64,000 nt of DNA from Chlamydomonas reinhardtii (GCF_000002595.2 NC_057020.1:5658058-5722057); one strand, 5' to 3'; shown: positions 41,806 to 53,724, counted from the first letter of the stretch. Notes: generated by a model from the sequence alone, not told the origin. Translations and numbers: made by a program.

Positions 41806-42606
41806 GGTGTGCCACTAGCCCGCACGCCGCACCGTGCGACTGCAGCCCCCTGCGACATGCGTGGCGGCGTGCCGTGCATGTGCATGTGCGCCAGGCAGCA
41901 GTCGCCATGCATGCGGTACGGTGATGCACACATGCCGACATGGGCCACGGGCCATGCGTGTGTGCGTACCAGGCCGAGCACACGCCAGCACTCTGACGCG
42001 CTGCAGCTGTACCGCGTGCTAGAAGGCGCCAGCGGAGACCGCTGCCCCCTGCTCGCGCGTAACAACACTCCCCCCTCTTTCGGCCCTTCCTGGGCGGCCT
42101 CCCGGACCAGTGCCTCGCCCCTTCATGCCTTTTGTCGCCTACTAAGAGTATGGTGTCAGCATGCCCCCCCTCTACGTCTTGCATGGACAGCCACCTTCCT
42201 TGCCTCCGCGCCATTGCAGTGCCGAGACAGGCGGCACGACAGGTGGCGTTACAGTCCCGCGCATTTCTGCGTTGACCCTCGCGTGTCCAGTCCACGATAC
42301 AACCCCCGCCTTGCCCGACAAGGCATTACAGGCGCCCGATTCTCCTCTTATAACTATGAGCCATCGTGCAGATTTGCAGAAAACACGGCGATGAACGAGT
42401 ACCGGGGCCCGGCATGTGGACATGCAATAGCGCGATACTCACGTCTCGGGCTCATCTTCCTCCTCACTCCCCGTGTCTTCCTCCACGTTGATGATTTCGG
42501 GGACGTCCTCGGTATAAGGCGTCGCTGGACCTTGTGACTGCTCGCTGTGTTCCGAGTGCAAGCGAGTAAGCAGAAGGTTTGGTAGTGTTTTCATTGGCGT
42601 CTCCAT
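38179..42606 (-). CDS. Unrecognised eight-exon protein, 272 residues
   Basis: Exons 42606-42443, 41378-41318, 40814-40748, 40161-40055, 39660-39559, 39145-39026, 38521-38380 and 38234-38179 have consistent phases and total 819 nt. The N-terminus has a leucine-rich start (METPMKTLPNLLLTRLHSE) and an acidic run (NVEEDTGSEEEDEPET). The compact middle, residues about 55-190, alternates hydrophobic strands and basic loops: RSQVFVVAAVSKAVQGYRPA, FTLTAVGSDQQLSFKYEPP, KFTRKRP, SQFLYSMRGLPTVM, VFAYAEDMDLFLATLKYVEA. It is therefore probably a folded alpha/beta domain; I do not recognise the family. The tail is Gly/Ser/Ala-rich. The exon 4/5 junction has two solutions (GT donor with CTGCAG|CTG, or a GC donor with CACAG|GCTG) that differ by two residues. 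It shares a promoter with the FBXO7-like gene. The last exon is short and less certain. Confidence 0.6.
38262..38376. repeat. (CCCCCG)n hexamer array in the last intron of the unrecognised gene
   Basis: About 19 hexamers, some CCCCCA or CCCCTG. On the transcribed minus strand it reads (GGGGGC)n and begins 3 bases after the intron donor. Confidence 0.9.
39708..39741. repeat. (GGCA)n tetranucleotide repeat
   Basis: About eight GGCA units in intron 4 of the minus-strand gene, following CAGACAGGCAG. Confidence 0.9.
40850..40880 (-). repeat. Dispersed short repeat, copy C (intron 2 of the unrecognised gene)
   Basis: Plus strand reads GATACCAGCCCAAACTGAAC, so the core TTTGGGCTGGTATC is in the sense direction of the minus-strand gene, 35 bases upstream of the exon 3 acceptor. 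Confidence 0.65.
41713..41804. repeat. (CA)n microsatellite
   Basis: About 45 CA units with one TA interruption, in intron 1 of the minus-strand gene. Confidence 0.97.
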
Positions 42607-42868
42607 GTCGCCGTATTGCCGGGAATTACTGTATGTGAGCAGCGCAATTCGCACAGCACAAGGCCCCTCAAGTGCGTTTCGTAGCAGCTCAAACTATATA
42701 CATGCAGAATTGTCAAGTGAAAGCATATGTTTACGCCGTCAGCCACTGTGATAACGGGACTTCACAAAGAATTGCAGTTGAACCTCTCTGCATGGGGCGA
42801 ACGATCAACTTTCCCATTCTGCCCGTTTTGCGTTTGTTTCGGTAGTTCGACTTCCTAGGCGAACAACC
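42607..42868. promoter_or_regulatory. Divergent promoter between the unrecognised gene (-) and FBXO7-like gene (+)
   Basis: The two start codons lie 262 bases apart, back to back, in A/T-enriched sequence. No clear TATA box was picked out. Confidence 0.55.
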
Positions 42869-45132
42869 ATGAAGCTCAGGCTACGAACTGCTGGTACCGG
42901 CGCGCTTTACCGGCTGGATGTCGACCCGGGGACCTGGAAGACTCTGCTGACAGAGGTTCGCCAGGCGGTCGGGCTTGCCGATGACGCGCCAGTCGTGCTA
43001 TCCCTCAACAAGAAGGCAAGTGGATGGGCGCCGCGAGGGTTTCACGTTGCAACGCGCCTCACGCAAGGCTCGACCAGTCCGACGTGCCACAACCTGTCGC
43101 TGCTCGGCCCCGGCGCTTTCCCCCCATCCATCGACTTCGCACAGCCCTGCGCACCTTACCTTGCCTCTGCCTTTCAACCCTTGCATACCCAACAACGCCG
43201 GAGCAGACGCCGCTAGAGCCCGCAAGCGAGGACGACGTGCTTGACAAACTAGGTGTATGCGGTGGCGACCTGCTGTGGCTTCTGTCGCCGGCACCCGAGG
43301 TCTCGCCGCCCGCGCACGGCAGCAGCGCTACTAATGGCAGTAGCACCATGAACGGCGGCAGTAGCTCCAACGCGGCGCCAGCAGCTACCACGGCTGCTGC
43401 CGCCGTGGCGGCTGGCGGTGCCGGCAGCGGCGCGGCAGCGGCGGCGCCTGTGGCAGCGCTCGCACCCGCGGCGGCCGTGGACAGCGGTGGCACGGGCGGC
43501 GGCGCCGCAGCAGTAGCAGGCATCGAGGGAGGTGGTGGGGGCGCCGCCGCCGCCGGGGGCGAGGACGGTGCTGAGGAAGGGCCGCTGGCGCCTCTTCCCG
43601 TGGAGGAAGGCGAGGCGGAGGCGGAGGCCGGCAGCGGCGCAGCTGCAGCGGTGAGTGGGCCTGCGGCAGTAGCATTGAGGTGTTGGCAGGGGGCGTTGAG
43701 ATGCAGCAGTCGCAGGCTGGCTCTCGAAGGAAACAGACACACGGCATGAACATATGCATCAATCACATGCGCGTATGCGGCACAAGAGCTGGTGGGTAAG
43801 GGGTTGGCCCCGCCGGTTTCGCAACTCACTCACACATGAGTCCCGGCCCCTGGCCTAACAGGCGCGGCGGCTGCTGCCAGGCGTGCCAGCGAAGCTGCGG
43901 CTGCTGCTGTGCGCGCCGTCGCCCAGTGACCCCGCCGGCAGCGGCAGCGGCAGCGCCGCTGCCCCCGCAGGCGGCGCCGGCGCCGCCACCGGCAGCGCCA
44001 GCACAGGCGGCTACACAGGCAGCGGCAGCGGCAGCGGCGGCGGCAGCGTGTCGGGCCCGGTGTTGTTGGGTGCGCTGCTGCCGCCGGTGTGGCGGGCGCT
44101 GCTGGTGGTGGACGCGGTGATGGCGGAGTCGGAGCTGCAGCCGCTGCAGGTGGGAGGCGTGTGTGGGGGTGGGGGTGGGGGGGGGGTGCGGGTTGGGGTG
44201 TTGCGGTGAGGCGATGCGGGAGGGGAGTGAATCGCGTGGGCGTGGTTCCTGCCAGGCGTTCTCCATAATTCCATACGATAAGACACTTACCCGCAAGAGC
44301 TGTGATGTAGCTTAGTTGTTGTGTGTGCGTTTGCGCAGGACCTGCCCGCGCTGTTGTCCGCCAGCCCCGCCGCCCCGCCGCCGCGGCAGCTGTTGTATGG
44401 CTGTAGCTACATCGGGGCGGCAGCAGCAGCAGCAGTAGCAGCAACCCAAGCAACAGAGGGCCCGCCGCTGTGCGGTGGAGCGGGGGCGGGTGAAGACGTG
44501 ACGATGGTTGAGGCGGGGGGTAGCAGCAGTGGCGGCTGTAGCAACAGCGGCGGTAGCGCAGCCGCCATGAAGCTGGTCTGGTACGGCATGGGGCGCCACC
44601 TGGTCCTTCACGGCTCGCCCGTCGCCGCCGTACATTCGGTCAACGCCGGTCAACCAACCGCAACCACAACCGTAACCATCAGCATCGACCTGTCTGAGTA
44701 CGGCACTGCGGCGCCGCCGCCAGGCGGCGCCGCCACAAATGCGTCAACTATCACCGCCGCCGCGGCGGCGGCGGCGGCGGCGGCGGGCCTGCCGGCGGCG
44801 CTGGCGGCTCACTGGCGGCGGCTGAAGGACGGGTTGGGTCTGCCGCTGCTGGCGGCGGCGTGTCGGGCGGCGGGCGTGGCGGCGCCGGTGGGGCTGCCAG
44901 CTCTGCCCATGGAGCTGCAGCTGGCGGTGCTGAAGAAGCTCAAGGTGGGGGGCGTGTGCGTGTTTGTGTATGCCACGCCACGCCCACACTCCACACTCCA
45001 CACGCCCACACACCACACACACACACAACACACACACACATGGTATGCGAGGTAACTTCAGGTAACATCCGTAAACCGTCGCTTTGTTGCATCGCATACA
45101 CTGTCTTTGCGTAACGTTTTCCTTGTGCTCTT

Positions 45133-45207
<75 letters not shown>

Positions 45208-46187
45208 GCACACCACGCCACACAGGCACGTGACCTGGTGGCCCTGGGAGCCACGTGCAGCTACTGGCACGGCCTGGCGTACGACGTGAGTGACTGTGGA
45301 GGGTGCTGCTGCTAGCTGCTGGCTGCGACTGCCGCCACCTGCCACATGCGAACTGCCTAACAGCATCTGCCTTGCCGTGCTCCTGGCTGCGCGCGCGCCT
45401 GCGCCTGGCCCTGCCTGAGCACCTGGCCCGACTGGGTGGGGCCAACACCGGCTGCGGATCCCATAACGAGCACGTACCGACGTACTGTACTTTTCTCTAC
45501 TGCATTCTCCGTACGACATATGACGTACTGACGTACTGACGTACAGGATGCGCTGTGGCGGCCGCTGTACGAGTCCGAGTTCGCCGCCGCCGGCGCCGCC
45601 GCCCAGTCGGACCAGCAGCTGGCGGCGGCGCGGGGCTGGGCGCACGTGTTCGGGCGGCGCTGGCAGGAGCGCGTAGAGGCTCGGCGGCGCAGGTGCGTGG
45701 TGTGTGCGCCCGCCCCGTGCGTGCGCCTGCGCTGGTGTACGATTGTGCATGGGAATGGGCTTCCGCGGTTGTGTGCTCGTGCGCTCATGTGCTCGTGTGC
45801 TAGCGCGTGATCATCTGCTAGTGTGCATGTGTGTGTGCATGTGTTACAAACGCGCACGCGCCGATTTGTGGTTGTGTGGGCGGTGTCGGCAAAACCAATG
45901 TAGAGTCCATGCAATCCGTGCTGTGCTTCAGACCCGCGCTCTGCGCTGTGCATATGCACCCCGCAGGCAGCAGTTCCGGCCCGCGGTGCCGGGGTGGGGG
46001 CCGCCGCCGCTGGCGCCACTGGCGCGGCCGCCCTTCATGCCGCCCGGCACCATAGGAGGAGGTGGGCGTGGGGGCAGCACTGGTAGATGGGTTAGAGGGG
46101 CAGGCGCGAGCGCGCCGGTGCAACCTTGGCGATCAGCATGCGGGGGATTGCCATGAGGTACCCGTGTGCTGCGTGGCGGCCCTGTAT

Positions 46188-46220
<33 letters not shown>

Positions 46221-46533
46221 CCATGGCTGCACCCTCACGCATGGCCCACCTGACCCCTGTGCCTGCCCCATCCCCTGCACACGTGCAACACACCTGGATC
46301 ACGACACGCACACACCGCCAGACTACGACCGACTCCCCGCCATCGGTGGCGGCATGATGCTGCCGGGTGGAGGGCTGCCTGGAGGGCTGCCGGGCGGGTT
46401 TGGGTTCGGTGGCGGCGTGGCAGGGCGCGGCGGTGGCCGCTTCGGCGGCGGCGGGCCGGGCGGCCTGGGCGGCTTTGGCGTGCCGCGGCCGCGGCAGTGG
46501 GGCGGCGGCGGCATGGGCGGCGGCTGGATGTGA
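42869..46533 (+). CDS. FBXO7: FBXO7-like F-box protein (UBL, FP/PI31-like region, F-box, Pro/Arg tail)
   Basis: Exons 42869-43015, 43207-43650, 43862-44149, 44339-44944, 45226-45285, 45547-45692, 45967-46061 and 46322-46533 are in phase throughout, giving 665 residues. The N-terminus (MKLRLRTAGTGALYRLDV to CGGDLLWLL, residues 1-85) has the ubiquitin-like fold pattern of FBXO7. An Ala/Gly spacer follows to about 197, then a PI31/FP-like region of about 260 residues (LLLCAPSPSDP, MKLVWYGMGRHLVLHG, VTISIDLSEYG). The F-box lies at about 485-530: LPALPMELQLAVLKKLK, ARDLVALGATCSYWHGLAYD, ALWRPLYESEF. The tail RPPFMPPGTIGGDYDRLP closely parallels human FBXO7 (RLPPGIIGGEYDQRP) and is followed by Gly/Arg-rich sequence. 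FBXO7 is the substrate receptor of an SCF ubiquitin ligase and binds proteasome regulator PI31 in animals. Intron 1 is of the GC-AG type (AAG|GCAAGT). Confidence 0.85.
45088..45135 (-). repeat. Dispersed (TG)n-linked repeat, copy 1 (FBXO7-like intron 4)
   Basis: On the minus strand, next to a TG run, it reads GTTAAAGAGCACAAGGAAAA, then CGTTACGC and GACAGTGTATGCGATGCA. It is nearly the same as the segment beside the TG run at 60861. Confidence 0.65.
45135..45206. repeat. (CA)n microsatellite in FBXO7-like intron 4
   Basis: Uninterrupted run of about 36 CA units, 19 bases before the exon 5 acceptor. Confidence 0.97.
46187..46222. repeat. (TGCC)n tetranucleotide repeat in FBXO7-like intron 7
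   Basis: About eight TGCC units. Confidence 0.9.
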
Positions 46534-47083
46534 AGGATTCCGATGCCGGCAGCGCTGTACACATGAGGCGGTGATGTCGGATGCTTCATTCGCAGCATTG
46601 ATACAATTGTACGTTAATGGTAGTGCATATGGAAGGTATTTGATCAATACCGTTGTACAGGTTTGGTGTTGGCAATTTGTGTCATGCACGATCGCACCAT
46701 GTGTTGCTGTGTGCAGCTCGATATGTGTTGGAGCTGTTGCTTGGTGGGTCGGTTGCCGGTTGGGGATGGGGGTGGCCGCGTGACGGCGGCAGAACTGATA
46801 ACTGTTAGCGCCGACAACCTCCTCTGGCGTCATGTGCGTCCGCATTCGCGGGTAGAGAGCACTTTGGTGACTGTTGCTGTTGTGGACACGAGGCAGGCAG
46901 ACGCAAGCGCATGTTGAAGAGCAGTCTACGTGGCAGGCACGTCAGTTCGTCAGCTGCTAGCAAGGTGGCTAGGAATGCACACCCGTTGCTGTGCGCATTC
47001 GCCCTGGGCGAGAGGCTGCGACGTACTGAGCGGTGTGAGGGACTGAGGGGGCGATGGGCGCCGTGGCGGCGACGGCTGTGTAA
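46534..47083 (+). other. 3' UTR of the FBXO7-like gene with TGTAA at 47079-47083
   Basis: The first TGTAA after the stop lies about 546 bases downstream. No coding frame is supported in this stretch. Confidence 0.5.
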
Positions 47084-48189
47084 AGTAGCAGGCGTGTGCA
47101 CGTGTGAGCAGACCGGGAGCGACGTGCGTACAGAACGGTGCGGAGGGTCCAATTAGGCAATGAGAGGGGGGAATGCTAGGACGCCGAAACGCCGTTCAGA
47201 GAGGGAAATGCTTGCGCGCCGGCCGCCGGGCCGCCGACTGCGTGCCGCGTGTGTGTTACGAACTGACGAGAGCGGCGGCGCCAGGGGAACCCCACGCTGC
47301 TAGACTGCCACAGCACTCCGCCCAGGCTAGCCCATGCCCAAGGCTTGACTGCGACGGAGGAAGCAGCGGGGGCCAACGTATGCGGCAGGGAAGGCCGAAG
47401 TGGTATGCCTAACAGGCTTGGCCGGGGCGCCCTGGCCCGGAAAGTCCCGAACGCACAGAACCTCTGGGTGGAAGTCGGGGAGGTCGGGGGGCTGGAAGCC
47501 GATGGCGTGTGAGTGCATCACCCCGCGATGCCGCGGGCAAGTCTTCCACTATCCGCTATCAAGTCCTTACAAATAAGTATTCATGACATAAAGGGCTGAC
47601 AGGCATCATTCAAGAGACGAACGCAAAGTCGACACTGACACATCCTGCCCGGCAAAGCTCTACTTTTCAGGCTTTCCACGTTCGCGACCCGAAACATCAT
47701 TTGATCCAGGCGGGAATGCGCGCATACTTGCCCTGAGCAGGCCAAAGCGGGACCAGCGGACGTGGGGAAGCATCTATTGCGTGTCCCTGAGGCCGCATCT
47801 GACGCAGCCTGCATTTCACATCCTGTGACATGTAAGTTATTTATGTGTCGAGGCATTCTGGTTAAGGTCTGCCAGCGGGATAGGCGGGCTTCGCCTTTCG
47901 CGCCCCAGAGTTGGTTCAGCGCGAACTTGGAGAGTCTCTATCACCAAGACCATCAACAGTCTGTAAATCGAAACATGCATGTGGTCTTGGGGCAAAACTG
48001 CTGGTCTGGCGCGTGGGGCGCCCGGAGTTGCAATCGGCACGCAACGGGCAACAGTATGGTCTTGCCGCGGTATGTGCACGTGTTTGAAGCATGCTTTGCT
48101 CTCACGCATCAATATTTGTGTCCACCGGCCGCCCTCAAGAGCGGCCACACACACAAGTTCTGAACTTGCTCGAGCTATGCCTCACACAG
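47084..48189. other. Intergenic and probable 5' region of the GYF/RGG gene
   Basis: No complete exon could be fixed. The gene beginning at 48190 needs an upstream exon ending in phase 2; several ATGs occur between 47820 and 48000 but none could be chosen. Confidence 0.35.
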
Positions 48190-51100
48190 GCCCAGCACAT
48201 CAACGAGCTCGGGCCGGCGCAAGCGCAGCCGCAGCCGGAGCAGCAGCAGCAGCGGCCGCAGCAAGAGCAGCAGCGGCACCACCAGCAGCTCCAGCCGTGG
48301 GGACCGCGGCCGCCGCAAGGCCGCGGCCTCAGGCCGACAAGACGAAACAGCGGGAACCGGAGGCGGCGGCGGCGCACAGGACCGCAGCGGCCGCGGCAAC
48401 GACGAAAGCCGCGGCGGCAGCGGCGGAGGGCCGGGTGGCGGCGGCGGTGGCGCGGCCGGTGGCGGCCACGGGCCGCGTGACGGCGGTTATGGCCGCTCTA
48501 CCTATGCAGATCGCGAGCCGGAGGGCGCCGGCGGCGGCGCTGGCGGCGGCCCCAGCCCGGAGCAGCAATGGCGCAACGGCGGCGGTGGCGGCGGCGGGGA
48601 GGATGGCTGGCGTGGGTGGGAGGGCGGCGGCGGAGGTGGTCGGGGCGGCCGAGGCGGAGGCGGCGGCGGCGGTGGGCGGGGCAACGCCTTGAGCGGAGGC
48701 CGCGGCGGCGGCGGCGGCGGACGGGGTGGCGGCGGCTGGGATGCCGGCGGCGGTGAAGACGACGAGCGTTGGGCGGATGGCGGCGGCAACGGCGGCGGCG
48801 GCGGCTCGGACCCCTACTACGCCAACCACCCCAGCCGCCAGCACCCGCGTTATCCAGACCAGGCGCCCTACGATGCAGACCAGACCACGCCGTCAGGTCG
48901 GCGGCCGCGAGCCGCCGCCTCCGCCGGCGCGCCGCCGCCTGGTTACGAAGCCGCTCCCGGCGGCGGCGGATCCGCCCGTCGCGGGCCGGCGCCGCGTCCC
49001 GACGTGGAGGGCGACTGGGAGCGCGGCGGCCGCGGCTATGAGGGCGGCGGGCCGCCGCCGCGCCGCAACCCGCCGCCGCAGCAGGCGGAGGATTACCCCG
49101 CCGATGAGGATGGTGCGGTGGCGGCGCCGCCGTCGGCGGCGCGGCGGCGGCCGCCGCCGGACTGGGAGGGTGGCGGCCGCCCGCGGCCGGGGCCGGGCCC
49201 CCGGCAGGGCAATCCCGAGGACTGGCAAGGCGAGGACGAGTTCACGGGGAGAGGCCGCGGCAGTGGCGGCGGCGGCGGCGGTGCCGCTGCTGGCTGGGAG
49301 CGGGAGCGTGGCCGGCCGCGGGAGCGGGAGTGGCACGGCGAGGGGCGCGAGTGGGGCGGCGACGGTGTGGAGGGCGGGGCGCGTGACGGGCCCTGGGGCA
49401 GAGAGCGGAGCCGCGGGCGGATCCCGTCCCCAGAGGGCTACAGGTGCGTTGCGCTTCTGTGCGGGCATGTGCGAATGCCATTGCAGAAGTGCCGTTGAGA
49501 CTTGCATCTTCTTGTGATGACATCTGTGCGGTTGTGGTGGTCTATGGTGGTAATAGACATGCAATGGGGTGTTGCAATCCATCTTACAGGCGGCCTGTCC
49601 ATGCTGCTGCCGCTGAGCCCGGATGGGGTCCCCGCCGCGACGGGCCCGTACGGCCGGGTTACGTCGCAGCTGGCGGAGATGACGAATACGGCGGCGGCGG
49701 CGGCGGCGGCGGTTACGAGCCGCGCCGTGTGAGCGGCGGCGGCGGCCCAGGCCCGCGGCAGGGGCCGCCGGGGCGCGCCTGGGGCCGCGGCGGGGAGGAG
49801 GACTGGGGCGGCAAGGGCGGCGCCGCGGAGCCGACGCCGGCGGGCGGCCGCGGCGGCGGCGGCCGTGGCGGCGGCTACCCGCCGGCCCGCCGTTGGCCGC
49901 CGCCAGAGTACTACGAGGACGGGCCCCGTGATGAGTACGGCGGCGGCGGCGGCGGCGGCGGCGGTTGGCGGGAGCCGGCGGCGCGGCGCGGCCCACCTCC
50001 GGCGGCGGAGCCGCTGCCGCACGCGGACGCGGACGCCGACGTCGACGCCGCCGGGCCGCCGCGCGGGCGCGGGCGCGACATGCACCGCCGCAGCGCCGCC
50101 GCAGATGACGGGTACGACGTCGATGTGGCGGCGCCGCCGCCGCGCGCCCGGGCTCGGTCCATGTCGAGGCCGCCGGTCGCGCGCGGCCGCTCCGGCTCTC
50201 CTGACCTGGCGTATGCCGGGGACGTCATCAGGCCTGACGGCGCCGTCGGGCCGGCGGCGCAGCGGCAGGGGCCGTCGCCCCAGTGGGCCGCGGAGCGCGG
50301 CCGCCGCGTCAGCGGCGGACCTGGGCCTGGACCCGTCGGGCCAGACATGGAGGCGGCGGCGCCGCCGTCGGGCGGCCCCCGGCCGCACCCACAGGGCCCG
50401 TGGCGGCCCCATGGCGGCGGCCCGGCGGGTCGTCCCGCTGAGGGCGGCGGCGGGCGAGGCGGTTGGGACGAGCGCGAGCGCGAACCAGCACCCGGGCCCC
50501 GATGGGCCGCGCGGCGCGATGGAGGGGCCGAGTACGACGAGGAGGAAGTCGAAAGGCCGCGCGGCCCGCCGCTGCAACCCGTGCGCGGCGGTTACGACGA
50601 GCCGCCGCCACGCGGCCGTTTCTTGGACCACCAACCGCCGCCGTACGGTCCCGGCGGCGGGCGCCGGCCGCCACCGCAGTACGGGCCTGAGGACGACATT
50701 GACGCGCCGCCGCCGAAGCGCCGCCTGCCGCCGCCGGCCGGTAACGGTAACGGTTACGCCGCCGGTTATGGCCACGATGGCCCCGAGCTGGGGCCACGTG
50801 GCGGCGGTGGCTGGGGTGGCGGCGGCGGCGGCGGCGGTCCGCCTAGCCGGGAGCGCCAGGGTCCGCCGCCGTCACGCGAGCCCTGGGACCGGCCGTCGCG
50901 TGGCGAGGCGGCGGAGGGCTATGCCCGTGGCGGCTACCCCCGCGGCGGCCCGCCGCCGGAAGACGACGATGGAGCAGAGCGACGCGGCCGAGCAATGGAC
51001 TGGGACGGCCCCGGGCCGGGGCCGCGGCCGTTGCGCCGCCAATCGCGGCCGCCGCCTCTCGAGCGTGGGCCGCCGCCAAGTGAATGGGACGAACGTGGCG

Positions 51101-52223
51101 GCGGCGGCGGCGGCAGCAGGGAGTGGGAGCATGGGGACCCCAGGGCAGGGCCGCCGCCGCAGCGGCGGCGCTCGGGGCCGCCGCCAGGGCACGGCGAGGC
51201 GCCGCCGGGTTACGGGCCCGGTGACGAATGGGAGCGAGGCGGCGAGTGGGACCGACACGAGCGGGGTGAGCGCGGCCGGCCAAGGGATCGGGAGTGGCGC
51301 GGCGGCGGCGGCGGCCCCCCGAGGGGGGAGCGCGGCGGGCCGCGGGAGCGGGAGGAGGAGCGGGAGGAGGGCTCTCCGCAGCGGCCGCGGCGCGGCGTCT
51401 GGGTGGAGGTGCAACCCCCGCAGGCGGGCGGCGCGGCGGCCGACGGCGCGACTGGCGGCAGGGATGGGCAGCTGCCGCCGCAGCAGCGCCGGAAGCAGCA
51501 GGCCGCAAATGCGGCGGCCGAGGCCGCCGCCGCCGCCAACGGCAAGGACGCCGCCGGCGCCGGCGCCGCCAGCACTGCCGCCGCCGCCGCCGCCACAGCT
51601 GCCGCTGCCACCGCTGCTACAGCCGGGGCTGGCTCGGGCGCTGCTGCTACAGCCGCGGGTGCGGCGGCGCCCAGTGAGACTGCGGAGGTGTGGTTCTACG
51701 TGGACCCCACAGGCAACACGCAGGGCCCCTGCTCCATACGCCAGTTCCGCAGCTGGCTCAAGTATCTGGCTCAGGTGCGAGGGCAGCAGGCGGGGGACGG
51801 CGGGTTGTAGATACCAGCCCTAACTGAACCAAACCAAGTCAAACTAGCGGAGCGTAGGCAAAGGCGACAATTGCAGGCGTTAATGCTTATGGGAGGGGTT
51901 CGAGGCGTCGTGCAGAAGCAGGGGGGTTGGCGGGAGGGGGGTTACAGGGGGCCAAAGGGGTTGGCTGTTGGCACTTTGCCAATGGGAGCTAGGGGGCGAG
52001 GCATCCTGGCGCGCGCTGACGCAAAATCCTGCCTCTGGTGTTTACGGCAACGCAGGACGTGCAGTACAAGGACGAGTACGTGAAATTCAAGTCATGCCAG
52101 GTGTGGCAGGAGGGCGGCGGCGGCGCCGGATCTGGCGCGGCGGCGGCAGCGGCCGGCGGTGGCGGCGCCAGCCGCCGGACCACTTTGGCGCAGTTGCTTC
52201 AGCGGCTGGGAGGGACATCGTGA
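48190..52223 (+). CDS. RS/RGG-rich protein with C-terminal GYF-like domain (5' end unresolved)
   Basis: Visible exons 48190-49443, 49590-51774 and 52056-52223 (TGA 52221-52223) join in phase, about 1200 residues. The first starts G|CCC after CACACAG and needs an upstream exon. It opens with an Arg/Ser block (GRRKRSRSRSSSSSGRSKS), as in splicing factors, then hundreds of residues of RGG, GGG, PPP and RERE-type low complexity with scattered Tyr (GGYEPRR, YDEPPPRGRF), typical of RNA-binding or phase-separating proteins. The end is a GYF-like fold: WFYVDPTGNTQGPCSIRQFR, SWLKYLAQ, then YVKFKSCQVWQ. W-Y and GP are present, but the usual GP[YF] is GPC and the GYF turn is replaced by YVKF. GYF domains bind proline-rich ligands. 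A role in mRNA metabolism is inferred from composition only. Antisense frames of up to 445 codons here are shadows. Confidence 0.75.
51801..51845 (-). repeat. Dispersed short repeat, copy D (last intron of the GYF/RGG gene)
   Basis: Plus strand reads TTGTAGATACCAGCCCTAAC and then TGAACCAAACC, the reverse complement of the core, 27 bases after the intron donor. Confidence 0.7.
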
Positions 52224-53256
52224 GGTGTGGCACGAGGTCGTGAGGAAGAGGGGAATGGAAAGGGGCAGGTAGATCGCGCCGCATGGGGTTTGGTTTCAGG
52301 GGACCGTTGGCCATGGCAACCTGGTGGCGCTCAGCGTGTTTGTGGCGGTGGTGGGAGGTGCGGTACTGTGCAGGGTGGGCTCCACGGCGCGTCGGTGACG
52401 GAGCCCGTGGCGGCGTGGGTGACGGAGCTCGCGGCGGCCTGGGTGGGTGGGTGAGTCCTCGACCGCGCCCAGCAGGTAAAAGCGGGGCTCGACATAGACA
52501 CACGGACATGTGCACTGCCGGGCGGGCGTCGCCCCCTTGGGAAGCGGAGACGAGCGTTCGGCAACGGCTGAGTTTTGCTGCGAGCGCGCGCGCGCGCGCA
52601 TAAACACACACGGGTGGGCAGCTGCGACTGCCAAAATTGTGGCTTAGGCTGCAGCGTGCGTGGCTGTTGGGCGGGTCGGGTTGGGTTGCGGTAGCCGTCG
52701 CTGCAGGAGGGCCGTGGGCGCCAGCGGGAAGGCACGTGGGGGGCGCGATGGGAAGTTTGGTATTGCAGGATGTGCTTCATACGTGGGTGCGGGTGGGTGC
52801 ACCAGGGTGCACGGGCTGTGGCCCGAGCAGGGATGGCGCGCGTCTGCCTTTTGGGGGGCATCCTTGCGCGCACGCAAGTGCGTGTAGATGTCAGGGTAAG
52901 CCAAATCGCGCGCGCGTGTGCGCGTGCGTGCGTGTTTGCGTGTCTGGCCGGTTGGTGGGTACGGCATGTGTTGTCGCACGGCGGGTCGGCCAACGGACTG
53001 GGCGCAGCCACGACGGTGCACTTACGTGTGTCGGGCGCAGCACGGGTGACGCGTGCAATGCAGGGGCGCAGCCGTGTGTGCATGCGTGTGTAGTGGTGGT
53101 GGTGGTGGTGGTGGTGGTGCGTATTGGGGGCTTACCGTGTTTTGGGGTTTCGAGCTGTTTTGGGGGTTCGTGCGTGGCTGCCTGGCTGGTAGGGCGCATG
53201 TAGGGCGCATGTAGGGCATGACTGATGAGGGTGAGGTGCGGTGTGGTGCGGTGTAA
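52224..53256 (+). other. Probable 3' UTR of the GYF/RGG gene, TGTAA at 53252-53256
   Basis: About 1 kb without coding evidence, with (GGT)n at 53093-53118. The first TGTAA is at 53252-53256. Confidence 0.4.
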
Positions 53257-53719
53257 AGCCGTGGTGCGCCAAGTCCCAGGGGCAATCTGTCAGGGACGAC
53301 CGGACGCATATCAGCAGACCCAAGCAAAGCCGGCCAAGCTAAGCCGACCAGGGGTTGGGTCCTGTGCAGCTAAGTGCAGCGCAGCGGATGTGCGATAGAT
53401 ATGGCGGTGGTGGTTGGTGCAACTTCGTGTGTACGGTTTTATGACTGTCCGAGTGTCCGTGTCCGTTCTTAAGTCCCTGCGTCAGCGTTACGGTACCCGG
53501 ATGTCGTTACGGTACCCGGGTGTCATCTGTTCCGCACGTCATTGGCACTACGCCAGTCTCGACGCTCAAGGGGCACACACCACAAGGGACGAAAGCCCCT
53601 CCGCCCTGCTCCCAACGGCTCCCAACGGCCCAGGCCCGTCCCCCCTCTTTCACAACCACCCCAGTTGTTTGCGGACACGTTGACTGACACGTTGGCACGT
53701 GGCACGCAGGTTTCAAACT

Positions 53720-53724
53720 TTACA
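53720..53724 (-). terminator. Candidate TGTAA polyadenylation signal of the small membrane protein gene
   Basis: TTACA on the plus strand, the first in the minus direction after the stop at 54878-54876. It would imply a 3' UTR of about 1.15 kb. Confidence 0.35.

Noticed and set aside
49438-50775. Minus-strand 445-codon ORF
   Set aside because: Antisense of the GYF/RGG gene, Arg/Ala-rich shadow.
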